Below are positions 37,453 to 47,526 of a DNA stretch of 64,000 bases, piece after piece. The notes under the pieces are model-generated. The model saw nothing but the letters and a program-made list of their open reading frames with translations, had not been told where the DNA came from and made no database searches. Position 1 is the first letter of the stretch. The number at the start of each line of letters is the position of its first letter. Source of the DNA: Shouchella tritolerans (GTDB taxonomy: Bacteria > Bacillota > Bacilli > Bacillales > Bacillaceae_D); the NCBI RefSeq assembly GCF_025770735.1, contig NZ_JAODPB010000004.1, positions 1 to 64,000 on the forward strand. Direction: 5' to 3'. The translations under genes were made by a program, and so were the position numbers.

Positions 37453-38838
37453 CTAGCTGACTATTTGCTTACTCGTTCGTTTAGCTTGCTGTCGTTCTTG
37501 CAAACGGACTTTCTTAAATTTTTCAGTTTCGCTGACAATCACATTAGAGAGCAATAACAATCCGATTAAGTTTGGAATCGCCATAAGACCATTAAAGATA
37601 TCAGCAATATCCCAGACAATTTGCACGCTTGTACCAGCGCCAATCATAACGACAATCACAAAAATAACTTTGTAAATAATTGTATTTTTATCGCCAAATA
37701 AATAGCCAAAGCATTTTTCACCATAATAAGACCAGCCAATAATCGTCGAATAGGCGAAAAAGATAATGCCAAATACAACAATATAATTGCCTACGCCAGG
37801 GAGGAAAAGTTCAAATGCTTCCCCTGTAATGAGCGCTTGGTCATCACTTGGTCGGCCTATGTACAAGCCGCTTAAAACAACCGTCAATCCTGTAATTGTA
37901 CAGACAATAATTGTATCAAGAAATGTACCTGTCATTGATACAAGCGCTTGTCGGCCAGGATAATCCGTTTTTGCGGCAGCGGCAGCAATTGGCGCTGACC
38001 CAAGGCCTGCCTCATTTGAAAAGACACCGCGTGCAATCCCATAACGAATCGCCATGCCAATCGTGCCTCCTAACGCGGCATCTGTGTTAAAGGCTTCGCG
38101 GAATATTGTCGCAAACGCTTCAGGCACTTGTGTAATATTCATCATGATAATAATTAAACCGCCAGCCAAATAAAAGAGCGCCATAAATGGGACAAATATA
38201 GCAGTTACACGGCCAATACCTTTAATTCCTCCTAGCAACACCAAGCTTGTCAATACCATTAAAATAAAGCCCGTTACCCATGGATTAACGTCAAAATTGG
38301 TTGCCAATGAGCTTGCCACTGTATTGGATTGTGTCATATTGCCAATGCCAAAAGACGCCAAACAACCAAACAATGCAAACAAAACAGCAAGCCATTTCCA
38401 GCCTAACCCTTTTTCAATATAGTACATCGGCCCGCCAGATATTTCGCCTTTATGGTTGACGACGCGGTATTTGACAGCTAGAATGGCTTCCCCATACTTG
38501 GTCGCCATACCAAATGAGGCGGCTACCCACATCCAAAAAAGAGCGCCAACGCCTCCTAAAAGAATCGCCGAAGCCACACCTGTCATATTGCCGATGCCAA
38601 GTGTCGCCGCCATGGCGGTCATTAATGACTGAAAATGGGAAATATCACCTTGTCCACTCTTTCCTTTCTTTTTGTTTCTGCCAAACGTCAATTTTAATGC
38701 ATAAGGCAAGTCCCTAATTTGCAAAAAACGAAGCCTGACCGTTAAATAAATCCCTGTTCCTACAATGAGGAACAAAGTGATAGGTCCCCATACTACATTA
38801 TTAATTGCATCGACTATGCCACTAAAACTCACAAACAT
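37453..38838 (-). CDS. AGCS family sodium:alanine/glycine symporter
   Basis: 461 residues, about 11 membrane segments (LeuT-like fold). Family signatures: LMTAMAATLGIGNMTGVASA near residue 72, GGPMYYIEKGLG, and GIARGVFSNEAGLGSAPIAA. Sodium-coupled uptake of alanine or glycine; AlsT/YrbD-like. Basic C-terminal tail. Monocistronic, convergent with ampS. Confidence 0.9.
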   Translation of the reverse strand: MFVSFSGIVDAINNVVWGPITLFLIVGTGIYLTVRLRFLQIRDLPYALKLTFGRNKKKGKSGQGDISHFQSLMTAMAATLGIGNMTGVASAILLGGVGALFWMWVAASFGMATKYGEAILAVKYRVVNHKGEISGGPMYYIEKGLGWKWLAVLFALFGCLASFGIGNMTQSNTVASSLATNFDVNPWVTGFILMVLTSLVLLGGIKGIGRVTAIFVPFMALFYLAGGLIIIMMNITQVPEAFATIFREAFNTDAALGGTIGMAIRYGIARGVFSNEAGLGSAPIAAAAAKTDYPGRQALVSMTGTFLDTIIVCTITGLTVVLSGLYIGRPSDDQALITGEAFELFLPGVGNYIVVFGIIFFAYSTIIGWSYYGEKCFGYLFGDKNTIIYKVIFVIVVMIGAGTSVQIVWDIADIFNGLMAIPNLIGLLLLSNVIVSETEKFKKVRLQERQQAKRTSKQIVS

Positions 38839-38961
38839 GCCCCCTTTTGTCGATTTTTTTCTTTTTAAATTGAATAAATTTAGTTTAGTGAAATTATACG
38901 CGGAAGTCTACTATAAAAAAAACCAATTTCGCTATTTAAGCGAAATTGGCGAACAATCGCG

Positions 38962-39234
38962 TTAATAGATAGTTGAAAAACGCGCCTCCTTTTCTTTTTG
39001 GGGAATTTCCTTCTTCTCCATGTGTTCAACTTTTGCAAAATGGTTACCCTGACCGACTTTCGTTAAAAACCGTTCAATTTCAGTCTCCTCACCTTGGACT
39101 TGGATGACAACGGAACCTTCTGGGCGATTTTGGACTGTGCCAGTTACGCTATATTGGCTCGCTGTCAGTTCCACAAAAGCGCGAAAACCGACACCTTGCA
39201 CTCTTCCTGTTACTTCAACTTCATACCGTTTCAC
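38962..39234 (-). CDS. acyP: Acylphosphatase
   Basis: 90 residues from GTG 39234 (AAAGGGGGAG upstream). Signature GRVQGVGFRAF with catalytic Arg18, and Asn36 in GTVQNRPEGSV. Hydrolyses acyl-phosphates. Confidence 0.93.
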   Translation of the reverse strand: MKRYEVEVTGRVQGVGFRAFVELTASQYSVTGTVQNRPEGSVVIQVQGEETEIERFLTKVGQGNHFAKVEHMEKKEIPQKEKEARFSTIY

Positions 39235-39425
39235 AATCTGCTCCCCCTTTACCGATTTGCTTGATTGTACCATACACATTTACCGAAACAAAAAAAGTCG
39301 CCCAAATTTACGCAAACGCTTTCAATTGTTTCGATTTTGTGATAGCATAAATGTACACAAAACAGACACAATATTGACATCTATTGTTCACAAAGATGGA
39401 ATACTTGGGAAAGGAGTGGTTCATA

Positions 39426-39707
39426 ATGGATTTGTTTTTCGCCTATATGTTTGTCGCCAGCGCGACGCCATTATTTCTGTGGCTGGAACACCGAAAAATT
39501 GCCCTTGCCAGCATTCCGTTTATCATTGTCATGTGGGTGCTAGCCCTTGCTCACATTTTTGAAGGATTTTTATTCGACCTTCACCACTCTGCTTTTGTCA
39601 CGGCGTTTCTTGTCAACGTCTTTATCGCCCATTTTGCTGCCCTTGTTCTTTATGTTTACCCACACTTCCGCAGCAAATCAAGGCGTTTTACACAGTCCAC
39701 TGAATAA
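39426..39707 (+). CDS. Small membrane protein, 93 residues
   Basis: Start MDLFFAYMFVASATPLFLWL; three predicted membrane helices and a basic end (YPHFRSKSRRFTQSTE). AAAGGAGTGG upstream. Lies next to the oxidase operon, convergent, but no functional link is shown. The family is unknown to me. Confidence 0.65.
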   Translation: MDLFFAYMFVASATPLFLWLEHRKIALASIPFIIVMWVLALAHIFEGFLFDLHHSAFVTAFLVNVFIAHFAALVLYVYPHFRSKSRRFTQSTE

Positions 39708-39745
39708 AAAAAGCGCATTCCAGCAATGGGAATGCGCTTTTTTTT
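39705..39745. terminator. Bidirectional terminator
   Basis: GCGCATTCC (39713-39721) / GGAATGCGC (39729-39737), flanked by A and T runs on both sides; ends the small membrane protein gene and qoxD. Confidence 0.92.
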
Positions 39746-40058
39746 AAATGTGGCCCGTTCTCAGTACAAGATAAGAGCCAATTACAATAATCACCGCAAT
39801 GATAATGGCAAACCATGTGTGGCCAACTTGCACGTAACCTGCTTTGCCTTCACCTATATGCATAAACATATGAAGCTGTACTGTCATCTGGATAAAGGCA
39901 AACACAAAGACAATAATGATTCGTACGTCCCATGCCAAATTTGTTTGCGACATGACCCATACTGCTAGTAGCGTGAGGACAATCGAGAGCACAAAGCCAA
40001 TCACATGTTTCCAAGGAAAACCGTGGTGGTTGGCTGCTGTTTCTTTTTCCTGTGCCAT
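39744..40058 (-). CDS. qoxD: Quinol oxidase subunit IV
   Basis: 104 residues and three membrane helices; VQLHMFMHIGEGK is typical of the heme-copper oxidase subunit IV (COX4_pro). Last gene of qoxABCD, starting immediately after the qoxC stop. Confidence 0.9.
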   Translation of the reverse strand: MAQEKETAANHHGFPWKHVIGFVLSIVLTLLAVWVMSQTNLAWDVRIIIVFVFAFIQMTVQLHMFMHIGEGKAGYVQVGHTWFAIIIAVIIVIGSYLVLRTGHI

Positions 40059-40673
40059 TTACACCCACTCCATTCCTAGCAAATATACGCCGGTAAAGAT
40101 CATAATCCATACAACATCTAAAAAGTGCCAATACAAGCTAGCAATGAAAAATTTAGACGTTGTCCGCGGCGTAAACCCGCGTTTTAGCATTTGAATCGCC
40201 AACAACACAATCCAGCCGATACCAATCGAGACATGCAAGCCGTGTGTGCCAAGAAGCACAAAGAATGTTGACCAATGGGCGCTTGCCGACAAGGTCGCCC
40301 CTTCATGAACATAATGGATAAACTCGTATATCTCAAAGCCAACAAACCCAAGGCCTAATAAAAGCGTCAAACCAATCCAAACGAGCGTTTGTTTCATTCT
40401 GCCGGCCCGCATTTCATGGATGGCGATCCCACAAGTAAACGAACTTGTCAAAAGCAGGAACGTCATGATTAACACCAGGTTTAAATCAAACAGTTCCGCT
40501 GACGGCACTGCCCCAGCATTTCTGTCAACGAGGACAAAATACGAGGCGAACAGCGTTGCAAACAAAGCGAATTCAGCGCCAAGAAAAATCCAGAAACCTA
40601 GGATATTGTTGCGGCCTTCAGATGATTGATATTCAAGTGGTTCGTTTGGATTTATCGTTTCATGTGATGCCAC
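40059..40673 (-). CDS. qoxC: Quinol oxidase subunit III
   Basis: 204 residues, five helices. FWIFLGAEFALFATLFASYF, LLGTHGLHVSIGIGWI and LYWHFLDVVWIMIFTGVYL are subunit III signatures; the five-helix type is that of quinol oxidases and CtaE. Accompanies QoxB. Confidence 0.92.
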   Translation of the reverse strand: MASHETINPNEPLEYQSSEGRNNILGFWIFLGAEFALFATLFASYFVLVDRNAGAVPSAELFDLNLVLIMTFLLLTSSFTCGIAIHEMRAGRMKQTLVWIGLTLLLGLGFVGFEIYEFIHYVHEGATLSASAHWSTFFVLLGTHGLHVSIGIGWIVLLAIQMLKRGFTPRTTSKFFIASLYWHFLDVVWIMIFTGVYLLGMEWV

Positions 40674-40676
40674 GTT

Positions 40677-42620
40677 TTACGCCTCCCTCGCTTTATTTTC
40701 AATTTCTGTAATTTCTTCTACACTTACATAATACCCGTCGTTGTAATCAAAGGAGCGGATGATCATGCAAATGAAAATTCCAATACCGCCTAGAATCGCA
40801 AGCGGGAACCAACTAAATACGAGGGCAAAGGAAGCAATGAACATCATCAAACTCATTACTGGTCCAAGCCATGTATTGCTCGGCATATGGATTTTCTGGT
40901 AATTCGTGTCGGCATTCGGATCAATGCCTTTTTCTTTCATATCCCAGAGAGCATCACGTTCTGATACCTCAGGGACTTTTGCAAAGTTGTAAAATGGCGG
41001 TATTGCTGAAGACGTTGCCCACTCCAATGTGCGGCCGTCCCATGGATCGCCAGTTGTATCGCGTTTTTCGTAACGCCAGCTGTAGTAAATATTATAGACG
41101 AACAACGCAAATCCGATCGCCATCATGAAAGCGCCCGCTGTGGAGATCGCATTAAGCGAAAACCAATTGTCGGATTCCAAGTATGTGTAAATCCGCCGCG
41201 GCATGCCGTCAAGCCCGAGAAAATACTGCGGGAAAAAGCAGATATTGAAACCGATCATGAAAATCCAAAAGACCCATTTGCCGATTTTTTCGTTCAAACG
41301 ATGGCCAAACATTTTCGGATACCAGTAAACCAAACCAGCAAAGCAGGCAAACACCGTTCCGGCAATAAGGACATAATGGAAATGGGACACGAGAAAATAC
41401 GTGTTGTGGTACTGGTAATCGGCTGCTGCCATAGCCAACATCACGCCTGTGACCCCGCCGATTACAAAGTTCGGGATAAAGCCAAGCGACCAAAGCATCG
41501 GCACCGTTATTCTAATTTTTCCTTTGTGTAGCGTAAAGAGCCAGTTAAAGATTTTGACACCTGTCGGAATCGAAATCGCCATTGTTGTAATCGAGAAAAA
41601 CGAGTTAACAGCCGCGTTATTCCCCATTGTAAAGAAGTGGTGAACCCATACAAGGAAACTTAAAAACGAAATGATCACAACGGAAGCGACCATCGCATTA
41701 TAGCCAAACAGCTTTTTGCGCGCAAACGTTGAAATAATTTCTGAAAAAATCCCAAATGCAGGGAGAATAACAATATACACTTCAGGGTGGCCCCAAATCC
41801 AGAATAAGTTGGCCCATAGCATATCAAGGCCTTGACCTTGCAGGGTAAAGAACGCCGATCCAAACAGACGGTCAAATGTCATCATTGCTAGCGCTACAGT
41901 CAACACTGGAAAGGCAAGGACAATAATCATTGATGTGATTAAAACCGTCCATGTAAACATCGGCATTTTCATTAGCGTCATGCCTTTAGTGCGCATTTTA
42001 AAGATCGTGACGATAAAGTTGATCCCTGTGGCCAGCGTTCCGATACCGGAAAGCTGAAGACCGAGCGCATAAAAGTTTTGACCGACGCCAGGGCTGAAAT
42101 CATTCGAAGCAAGTGGAAAGTAAGACGTCCATCCTGCCGCTGGCGAACCGCCAATGATAAAGGAAATATTAAAAAGTGCCATTCCAAAAAAGAATGTCCA
42201 AAAACTTAAATTGTTCAAGAATGGAAATGCAACGTCGCGTGCGCCGATTTGCAGCGGTACGACCACGTTCATTAAACCAATAAGGAAAGGCATCGCCATG
42301 AAAATAATCATGATTGTGCCATGCGTCGTAAAAATTTCATTGTAATGCTGGCTGTTTAAAAACGTCATGCCTGGGGCAGTCAATTGCAAACGCATCATCA
42401 TCGCGTCGACGCCACCCCGGAAAAGCATTAACAAAGCACACGCAATGTACATAATCCCAATCTTTTTATGGTCAACGGATGTGATCCAGTCCGTCCAGAG
42501 CACTTTCCATTTTTTAAAATAAGTAAGGGCGACAATTGCAATTATACTTGATAAGGCAATGGAAATTTGCGCACCAAGTATAAGCGGGTCTCCCGTTACT
42601 ATAAATTCATCCCATCTCAA
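40677..42620 (-). CDS. qoxB: Quinol oxidase subunit I (heme-copper catalytic subunit)
   Basis: 647 residues. Heme-ligand histidines in FTTHGTIMI and HFHYVL; the CuB/Tyr crosslink region [17 protein letters not shown] and HHFF. Length and extended C-terminus fit QoxB of the aa3-600 menaquinol oxidase. Reduces oxygen to water and pumps protons across the membrane. Confidence 0.95.
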   Translation of the reverse strand: MRWDEFIVTGDPLILGAQISIALSSIIAIVALTYFKKWKVLWTDWITSVDHKKIGIMYIACALLMLFRGGVDAMMMRLQLTAPGMTFLNSQHYNEIFTTHGTIMIIFMAMPFLIGLMNVVVPLQIGARDVAFPFLNNLSFWTFFFGMALFNISFIIGGSPAAGWTSYFPLASNDFSPGVGQNFYALGLQLSGIGTLATGINFIVTIFKMRTKGMTLMKMPMFTWTVLITSMIIVLAFPVLTVALAMMTFDRLFGSAFFTLQGQGLDMLWANLFWIWGHPEVYIVILPAFGIFSEIISTFARKKLFGYNAMVASVVIISFLSFLVWVHHFFTMGNNAAVNSFFSITTMAISIPTGVKIFNWLFTLHKGKIRITVPMLWSLGFIPNFVIGGVTGVMLAMAAADYQYHNTYFLVSHFHYVLIAGTVFACFAGLVYWYPKMFGHRLNEKIGKWVFWIFMIGFNICFFPQYFLGLDGMPRRIYTYLESDNWFSLNAISTAGAFMMAIGFALFVYNIYYSWRYEKRDTTGDPWDGRTLEWATSSAIPPFYNFAKVPEVSERDALWDMKEKGIDPNADTNYQKIHMPSNTWLGPVMSLMMFIASFALVFSWFPLAILGGIGIFICMIIRSFDYNDGYYVSVEEITEIENKAREA

Positions 42621-42653
42621 CGGTAAATCCCCTCTCTTCCGTTGTTTGCGCCA

Positions 42654-43634
42654 TTACTCATCATCCAATTCCACTTTGTATGTTCTTGATGTGTCAATTG
42701 GCTGCGTCAGTTTTGGCATTTCATACGCTTTGCCTTCTCTCGAATGCGGATTAAGTGGCTCATATCCAAGTTCTGCACTTTTCTCAAGCGCGTATGTCGG
42801 ATCATAAGCATGGTTGACAAACTCAAGATGTGTCGAAGAGAATGTCATTTCTTCAGCATGACCTGGAACCATTAGATGTGCATATTCTTCTTCTGACAAT
42901 GGTGGCGCTTCTGCTTGCACTTCTTCCACCCATGAATCATAGCTTTCATCTGTTACCGCATTAACAAGGAACCGTTGCTCCGTAAATCCTTCGCCTGTAA
43001 AGTTTGCATTGCGGCCATTGTACGTGCCTGGTTCACTAGCCATTAAAAACAATTCTGTTTCCATGCCAGACATGCTGTATTTTTGTCCACCAAGCTGCGG
43101 CACCCAGAACGATGCCATTGAATCTGCTGAAGTCAATTTGAACTGGACTGGACGATCAACAGGGATATTTACATAATTGACCGTTTCAATATTTTCCTCT
43201 GGATAGCTAAAGATCCATTTCCAGTTTACGCTTGTTGCATGAATGACAAGCGGATCAACTTGGACGCTGCCTTCAGCCACTTCAGGAGCTTCTTCCAAAT
43301 TATAAATGGTTATGACAGTTGGCACAGAAAGAATGGTGACAATAATAATTGGAATAATCGTCCAAATAAATTCCAACTTATGGCTACCCTCAATTGACGG
43401 ATCATAATTGTCATTGTTTCCTCGGTCACGGTACTTGACAATCATAACTGTAAGCAAAACAAACACGACTAAAACAATGAAAATCATAAACCAGATTGAT
43501 AGCATGATCAAATCGCTTTGCTGTTCCGCTACAGGACCTTGTGGGTCAAGGACCGTCAAATTCCCACAACCACTCAGAAAGAGACTGACCATCGCTAGAG
43601 CAATCCATTTAAAGACTTTCGATGGTGTACGCAA
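42654..43634 (-). CDS. qoxA: Quinol oxidase subunit II
   Basis: 326 residues from TTG 43634 (GAAAGGTGA upstream). A lipobox (FLSGC) is followed by two membrane helices and an outside cupredoxin domain (NWKWIFSYPEENIETVN, FWVPQLGGQKYSM). The CuA ligand cysteines are absent (the site reads FLVNAVTDES), which marks quinol, not cytochrome c, oxidase. First gene of qoxABCD. Confidence 0.93.
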   Translation of the reverse strand: MRTPSKVFKWIALAMVSLFLSGCGNLTVLDPQGPVAEQQSDLIMLSIWFMIFIVLVVFVLLTVMIVKYRDRGNNDNYDPSIEGSHKLEFIWTIIPIIIVTILSVPTVITIYNLEEAPEVAEGSVQVDPLVIHATSVNWKWIFSYPEENIETVNYVNIPVDRPVQFKLTSADSMASFWVPQLGGQKYSMSGMETELFLMASEPGTYNGRNANFTGEGFTEQRFLVNAVTDESYDSWVEEVQAEAPPLSEEEYAHLMVPGHAEEMTFSSTHLEFVNHAYDPTYALEKSAELGYEPLNPHSREGKAYEMPKLTQPIDTSRTYKVELDDE

Positions 43635-43887
43635 TAAAATCACCTTTCTTTTGGCAAAATAACTAATTGTTGCATGTATACTTTGTGAAGCAGAAACCAG
43701 CAACATAGCTGTACTCCATCCTACCACTTTCGCCTAAAAAATGCGCTGCTATTAAAGCGGTTACCAACAATTATCATAAATTCGACAAAAAATAGTTGAG
43801 AAGCAGACACAACTTTCCCAAACTTTTCTTGTTAACCAATCATGCCTTTCCCTTTTTTTGTCCATACTAAACGTAAGGAGTGATAAT

Positions 43888-44139
43888 ATGAATGATCCAT
43901 ATTTATGTCCAAAGTGCAAAACCAACCGGACACGGTTCCACCGCATCGTTCAACAAGCCGAACCTGTCAAATTAAGCCCACAAACTGGTGAAATCGTTGA
44001 AACGTACAACGAAGATTCACTTGATGCCTTCCATATGCCTTACAGAGGGCCATCGATTCGCATCCAATGCGGGGCGTGTGGGTTAAACGAGGCTGAAGAC
44101 ACGTTTGTCGCTTTTGCGCGAAATAATCAGTTTCAATAA
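43888..44139 (+). CDS. Small zinc-ribbon protein, 83 residues
   Basis: Start MNDPYLCPKCKTNRTRFHRI; CxxC pairs CPKC and CGAC form a likely zinc ribbon, with a beta-rich middle. No catalytic motif. ATG 43888 after AAGGAGTG. The gene is closed by a terminator shared with the convergent esterase. I do not recognise the family. Confidence 0.7.
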   Translation: MNDPYLCPKCKTNRTRFHRIVQQAEPVKLSPQTGEIVETYNEDSLDAFHMPYRGPSIRIQCGACGLNEAEDTFVAFARNNQFQ

Positions 44140-44173
44140 AAACCAGCCCGACAATATGGGCTGGTTTTTATTG
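44134..44173. terminator. Bidirectional terminator with perfect 16-bp stem
   Basis: CAATAAAAACCAGCCC / GGGCTGGTTTTTATTG with loop GACAATAT. The stem contains the stop codons of both flanking convergent genes. Confidence 0.93.
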
Positions 44174-45334
44174 AAATGCTTGGATCATTTGCTTAAACAA
44201 TACGTACACACCAATCACATACGCTTCTGCCTCATCCCGCCAAGAATCACGGCCGTCGATCACTTCAACTGCAAATGGCTGGCTATTTTGGGGCTCAGGC
44301 AATTTCTCGTTTAACGCTTCTTTCAAAAAAGCCGCCGCTGAGTGCAGCCCTTTATCGCCTCGCTCCATCACTTCATAGAAAGAGATAAAGCCGTGCATCA
44401 CTCCATTAAACCGCTGTGCTTGTACATAGATCCCTTCATTATACAAACGTTTTGCCAAAGCTTCCCCTTCATCGCGCAACGGATCAAACTCGCCTGTTAT
44501 GACAAGCGTGCTCGGCATCATCGACACATCTTCGGCATTAAGAGGCGATGTGTAAGGCGATGCCCAATCCGCTTCATTTGGCGCATACGATTGCTGCGCC
44601 ATTTCCATAACAGCACGGGACAAAAAATAAAAGCCGCTTGCATACATGTCACGTGACGGGAACTCCGCATCTTCAAAAGTAGCCAGCGGGTAAAGGAGCG
44701 CTTGCCCCGACAAGGCAGGACCGCCCTCTTCTCCAGACATGATGGCAACAGCCGCAGCAAGGTTTCCTCCAGCGCTATCGCCAGCTACTGCAAGCCTATC
44801 CCCATCGCCGTCTAAAACGTCTGCATTCTCATAGACCCAGGTAAGGGCATCATAGCTATCGTTTACTGCTGTAGGAAAAGCATACGTCGGAGCAAGGCGA
44901 TAAGCTGGGGCAACCACAATAGCACCAGTTCGGGCCGCAAGCGAACGGATAATATTATCATGAGTATCCAAGTCGCCGTAGCCTTCCAAAAATGCGCCTC
45001 CATGATAGTAGACAATGATCGGGTGTGGCCCCGCAGCGATAGGCTGATAAACGGTTGCTGGAATGTCTCCCCCATCCCTAGTCGGAATCGTGACTCGATG
45101 ATGTTCAATCGTTGGCGGCGCCTTGACTGCTAATAAAGCAGGCGCCTCCAGTTTCCCTTCAGGCAAAAGCCGATTGTTGACGGCGTGAAGCAACACAGCC
45201 GTTTTCGGAGGCACTTTTCCCGCTTCTGTGTAACGCCAGCTTTGTACAAAAAAAATCGAGATTAAGCTGATTGTAACGACTGCCAAAGCCAAAAACGCTA
45301 CTCCCTTTATTACAGATTTGGAAAACCTCTCCAT
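44168..45334 (-). CDS. Alpha/beta hydrolase, hormone-sensitive-lipase type
   Basis: 388 residues. N-terminal membrane anchor (about 8-31), then an esterase domain: oxyanion motif YYHGGAFLEG, nucleophile elbow VAGDSAGGNLAA, Asp in GEFDPLRDEGEAL, His in NGVMHGFISF. Hydrolyses short acyl esters; substrate unknown. Sits on the outer face of the membrane if the anchor is real. Upstream msrA is only 17 bp away. Confidence 0.88.
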   Translation of the reverse strand: MERFSKSVIKGVAFLALAVVTISLISIFFVQSWRYTEAGKVPPKTAVLLHAVNNRLLPEGKLEAPALLAVKAPPTIEHHRVTIPTRDGGDIPATVYQPIAAGPHPIIVYYHGGAFLEGYGDLDTHDNIIRSLAARTGAIVVAPAYRLAPTYAFPTAVNDSYDALTWVYENADVLDGDGDRLAVAGDSAGGNLAAAVAIMSGEEGGPALSGQALLYPLATFEDAEFPSRDMYASGFYFLSRAVMEMAQQSYAPNEADWASPYTSPLNAEDVSMMPSTLVITGEFDPLRDEGEALAKRLYNEGIYVQAQRFNGVMHGFISFYEVMERGDKGLHSAAAFLKEALNEKLPEPQNSQPFAVEVIDGRDSWRDEAEAYVIGVYVLFKQMIQAFQ

Positions 45335-45351
45335 GCGTGCCTCCTTCCTGA

Positions 45352-45888
45352 CTACCTCGATTTGTTTCCTTTCCAGTTCGTTGCGATAAATTCGTCTCTT
45401 CCGCTTTGCGCGCGGTCTTGCTTATACGCCTTTGGCTGCTTTTTATAAAAATCTTGATGCTCTTCCTCGGCCCGATAAAACGTGGACGCAGGAAGAATCG
45501 CAGTAACAATTGGCTTGTTAAAACGGCTGCTGTTGTTTAATTCTGCTTTCGAAGCTTCCGCTAACCGCTTTTGTTCTTCTGTATAATAAAAAATAGCCGT
45601 CCGGTACTGGCTTCCACGATCATGGAATTGGCCGCCGTCATCTGTTGGGTCAATTTGCGGCCAGTACAGCTCAAGCAACTTGCTGTAAGGAAACAGCTCA
45701 GGATCATACGTAATCTCTACAACTTCATAATGTCCAGTTTCGCCGGTTTTTACTTGTTCATAGGTTGGATTTTTCGTGTCTCCGCCTGAATAGCCTGACA
45801 CAATTGCTTTTATGCCTGGCAGCTCATCAAACGGCTGAACCATGCACCAAAAACAGCCTCCTGCAAACATTGCTTTCTCGATTGCCAT
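45352..45888 (-). CDS. msrA: Peptide methionine sulfoxide reductase A
   Basis: 178 residues from ATG 45888. Catalytic Cys12 in FAGGCFWCMVQPF; GETGHYEVVEITYDPE and YRTAIFYYTEEQ typical. Reduces methionine-S-sulfoxide. An upstream in-frame start (45915) is possible but homologues start here. Cotranscribed with the esterase gene. Confidence 0.93.
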   Translation of the reverse strand: MAIEKAMFAGGCFWCMVQPFDELPGIKAIVSGYSGGDTKNPTYEQVKTGETGHYEVVEITYDPELFPYSKLLELYWPQIDPTDDGGQFHDRGSQYRTAIFYYTEEQKRLAEASKAELNNSSRFNKPIVTAILPASTFYRAEEEHQDFYKKQPKAYKQDRAQSGRDEFIATNWKGNKSR

Positions 45889-45959
45889 TCCTATTCCCCA
45901 TTTCTTCCTTTTCACAAAGGCATATCTATTATTTCACGTTAAAATGTCGCCTGTATTGG

Positions 45960-46271
45960 CTACTGTTCGCGATTGACTTGTTGTTCGTATTCAAATTCGA
46001 TTTCGTCCTTCTTACGACTATATTTCACCCGTACAAGCTGATCTTTAAAATACCAGCTATCTTGTTCTTCAATAAAAAACAAAAAACCGCCCTCTTCATA
46101 CACGACAGCCGGTTCAGTTGGTTCCGTTTGGCTCATCCCCATTGAAAAACCGCTTTGTAAGGATCCACAGCCACCGTAGCGTCCATAAAAACGAATCGGG
46201 ACAGGTTCTTCTGCTTCCGAAAACTCTTGTTTAAACCAATTTATTGCAGGTTTTGTAACCTTAATTTCCAT
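45960..46271 (-). CDS. HesB/YneR-family protein
   Basis: 103 residues. FYGRYGGCGSLQSGFSMGMS matches the HesB-like YneR group, which has one conserved cysteine. It resembles A-type Fe-S scaffolds but lacks their C-terminal CxC, so Fe-S transfer is doubtful. Confidence 0.8.
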   Translation of the reverse strand: MEIKVTKPAINWFKQEFSEAEEPVPIRFYGRYGGCGSLQSGFSMGMSQTEPTEPAVVYEEGGFLFFIEEQDSWYFKDQLVRVKYSRKKDEIEFEYEQQVNREQ

Positions 46272-46426
46272 CTAGTTAGCCTCCTTGTAGAGTCTTGCTT
46301 TGTCTTTCTATCATACCAAGATTTTTGATGACCGTCCAAAATCCAGCTTTTAGCGGCCTATTTTTTTTGCGTAAGGGAAACTTTTTTGCGCAAGAGAATA
46401 AACTGTTTGAAAAGGAGTGACACAGC

Positions 46427-46534
46427 ATGTTTGTTAAAAAAAATCCTTACTTTTATGCATGCCTCCTCCATAAAGCCGGCCTTATTACAACTGAGCAGCT
46501 TGAATTACTAATACCAAAAAAGCGAATCCGTTAA
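46427..46534 (+). CDS. Microprotein, 35 residues
   Basis: MFVKKNPYFYACLLHKAGLI then TTEQLELLIPKKRIR. AAAAGGAGTG lies 7 nt before ATG 46427. A hairpin with two mismatches and TTTT (46521-46550) overlaps its end. Basic, with an amphipathic centre. Unknown family; transcribed convergent to cheV. Confidence 0.55.
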   Translation: MFVKKNPYFYACLLHKAGLITTEQLELLIPKKRIR

Positions 46535-46540
46535 ACGGAC

Positions 46541-47413
46541 TCACTTTTCCAGTAGTTGCCGATCAAGGGCATCGACAAGTTGATGGATGTCTGGCTTGGC
46601 CACATGCTCGGTTACACCGGCTTCTTCCCCTCTTCGTTCCATCAGTCCTTTGTCTAGCGAAGAGAACGCAATAACGGGGGTTTCTTGATAGCGACTGTCT
46701 TGACGTAAATGTCTCGTCAGTTCGTGGCCGTTCATATAAGGCATTTCTATATCGGTAACGACCGCCTCATATCGAGGGCATGCATCATCTGACAAATAAC
46801 GAGACGCATCCCTTCCATTATCAAATGTTGTAACATCTTCATAGCCAGCCTCTCTCAACGCATCGGCAAGGAGCGAACGCAACGTCTTTGAATCTTCTAC
46901 TAATAGAAGCGGATAGTTACGACGGCGCTCATCCGTTGCCATTGCCCCTTGCATGTGTGACGGCTGGATAAAGTGGAGCACCTTCTCCAAATCAAGGGAG
47001 AAGGCAACGCCATTGTCCGGCAACGGAATCACCCCACTCACAAAAGCTTCTTTTCCTTTTGTGACAGCGTCTGGCTGTTTGATTATGCTAGAGTGGGTGC
47101 GGTGAACGTGGGTAACAGGCCCCGTTTTTAGCGCAAATAGTTGCTCACCCATCTCAATCACAAGAAAATAGACTGTTTCACTTTCGTCAATTTCCAAGAG
47201 GCGGTACAAGTTGATTAATGGGATGACTTGTCCGCGCACTTGAATGACGCCCTCAACGATGCTATGCCTGTTTGGTGATTCCGTAACTGGAACCGGTCGA
47301 ATAATTTCTTTCACTTTTAATACATTTAATGCATAGGTGGACTGCCCTGCTTTAAACAAAACAAGCTCCTGGTCATAACGTTGCTCTTCCCTTTCAAACA
47401 TGTTAAGCGCCAT
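46541..47413 (-). CDS. cheV: Chemotaxis coupling protein CheV-like (CheW + receiver)
   Basis: 290 residues. CheW domain (about 15-150: YALNVLKVKEIIRPVPVTES, GVIQVRGQVIPLINLY) and receiver (about 167-287: LLLVEDSKTLRSLL, phospho-Asp221 in VVTDIEMPYMNGH, Lys in HVAKPDI). Links chemoreceptors to CheA and adapts by phosphorylation. ATG 47413 after GGAGGG. Confidence 0.93.
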   Translation of the reverse strand: MALNMFEREEQRYDQELVLFKAGQSTYALNVLKVKEIIRPVPVTESPNRHSIVEGVIQVRGQVIPLINLYRLLEIDESETVYFLVIEMGEQLFALKTGPVTHVHRTHSSIIKQPDAVTKGKEAFVSGVIPLPDNGVAFSLDLEKVLHFIQPSHMQGAMATDERRRNYPLLLVEDSKTLRSLLADALREAGYEDVTTFDNGRDASRYLSDDACPRYEAVVTDIEMPYMNGHELTRHLRQDSRYQETPVIAFSSLDKGLMERRGEEAGVTEHVAKPDIHQLVDALDRQLLEK

Positions 47414-47526
47414 ACGATTCCCTCCGAACTAAGCCTTCATCCTTTTATATCGGCGCTTCTACCAAAGCGGTTTAGCCTCGACCAGCAAAAATATTCGTAC
47501 TAGCGTAGTTGTTATCACGCAACGCC

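Noticed and set aside
39744-43634. Operon as cytochrome c oxidase (cta)
   Set aside because: Subunit II lacks the CuA cysteine ligands, so quinol oxidase fits better.
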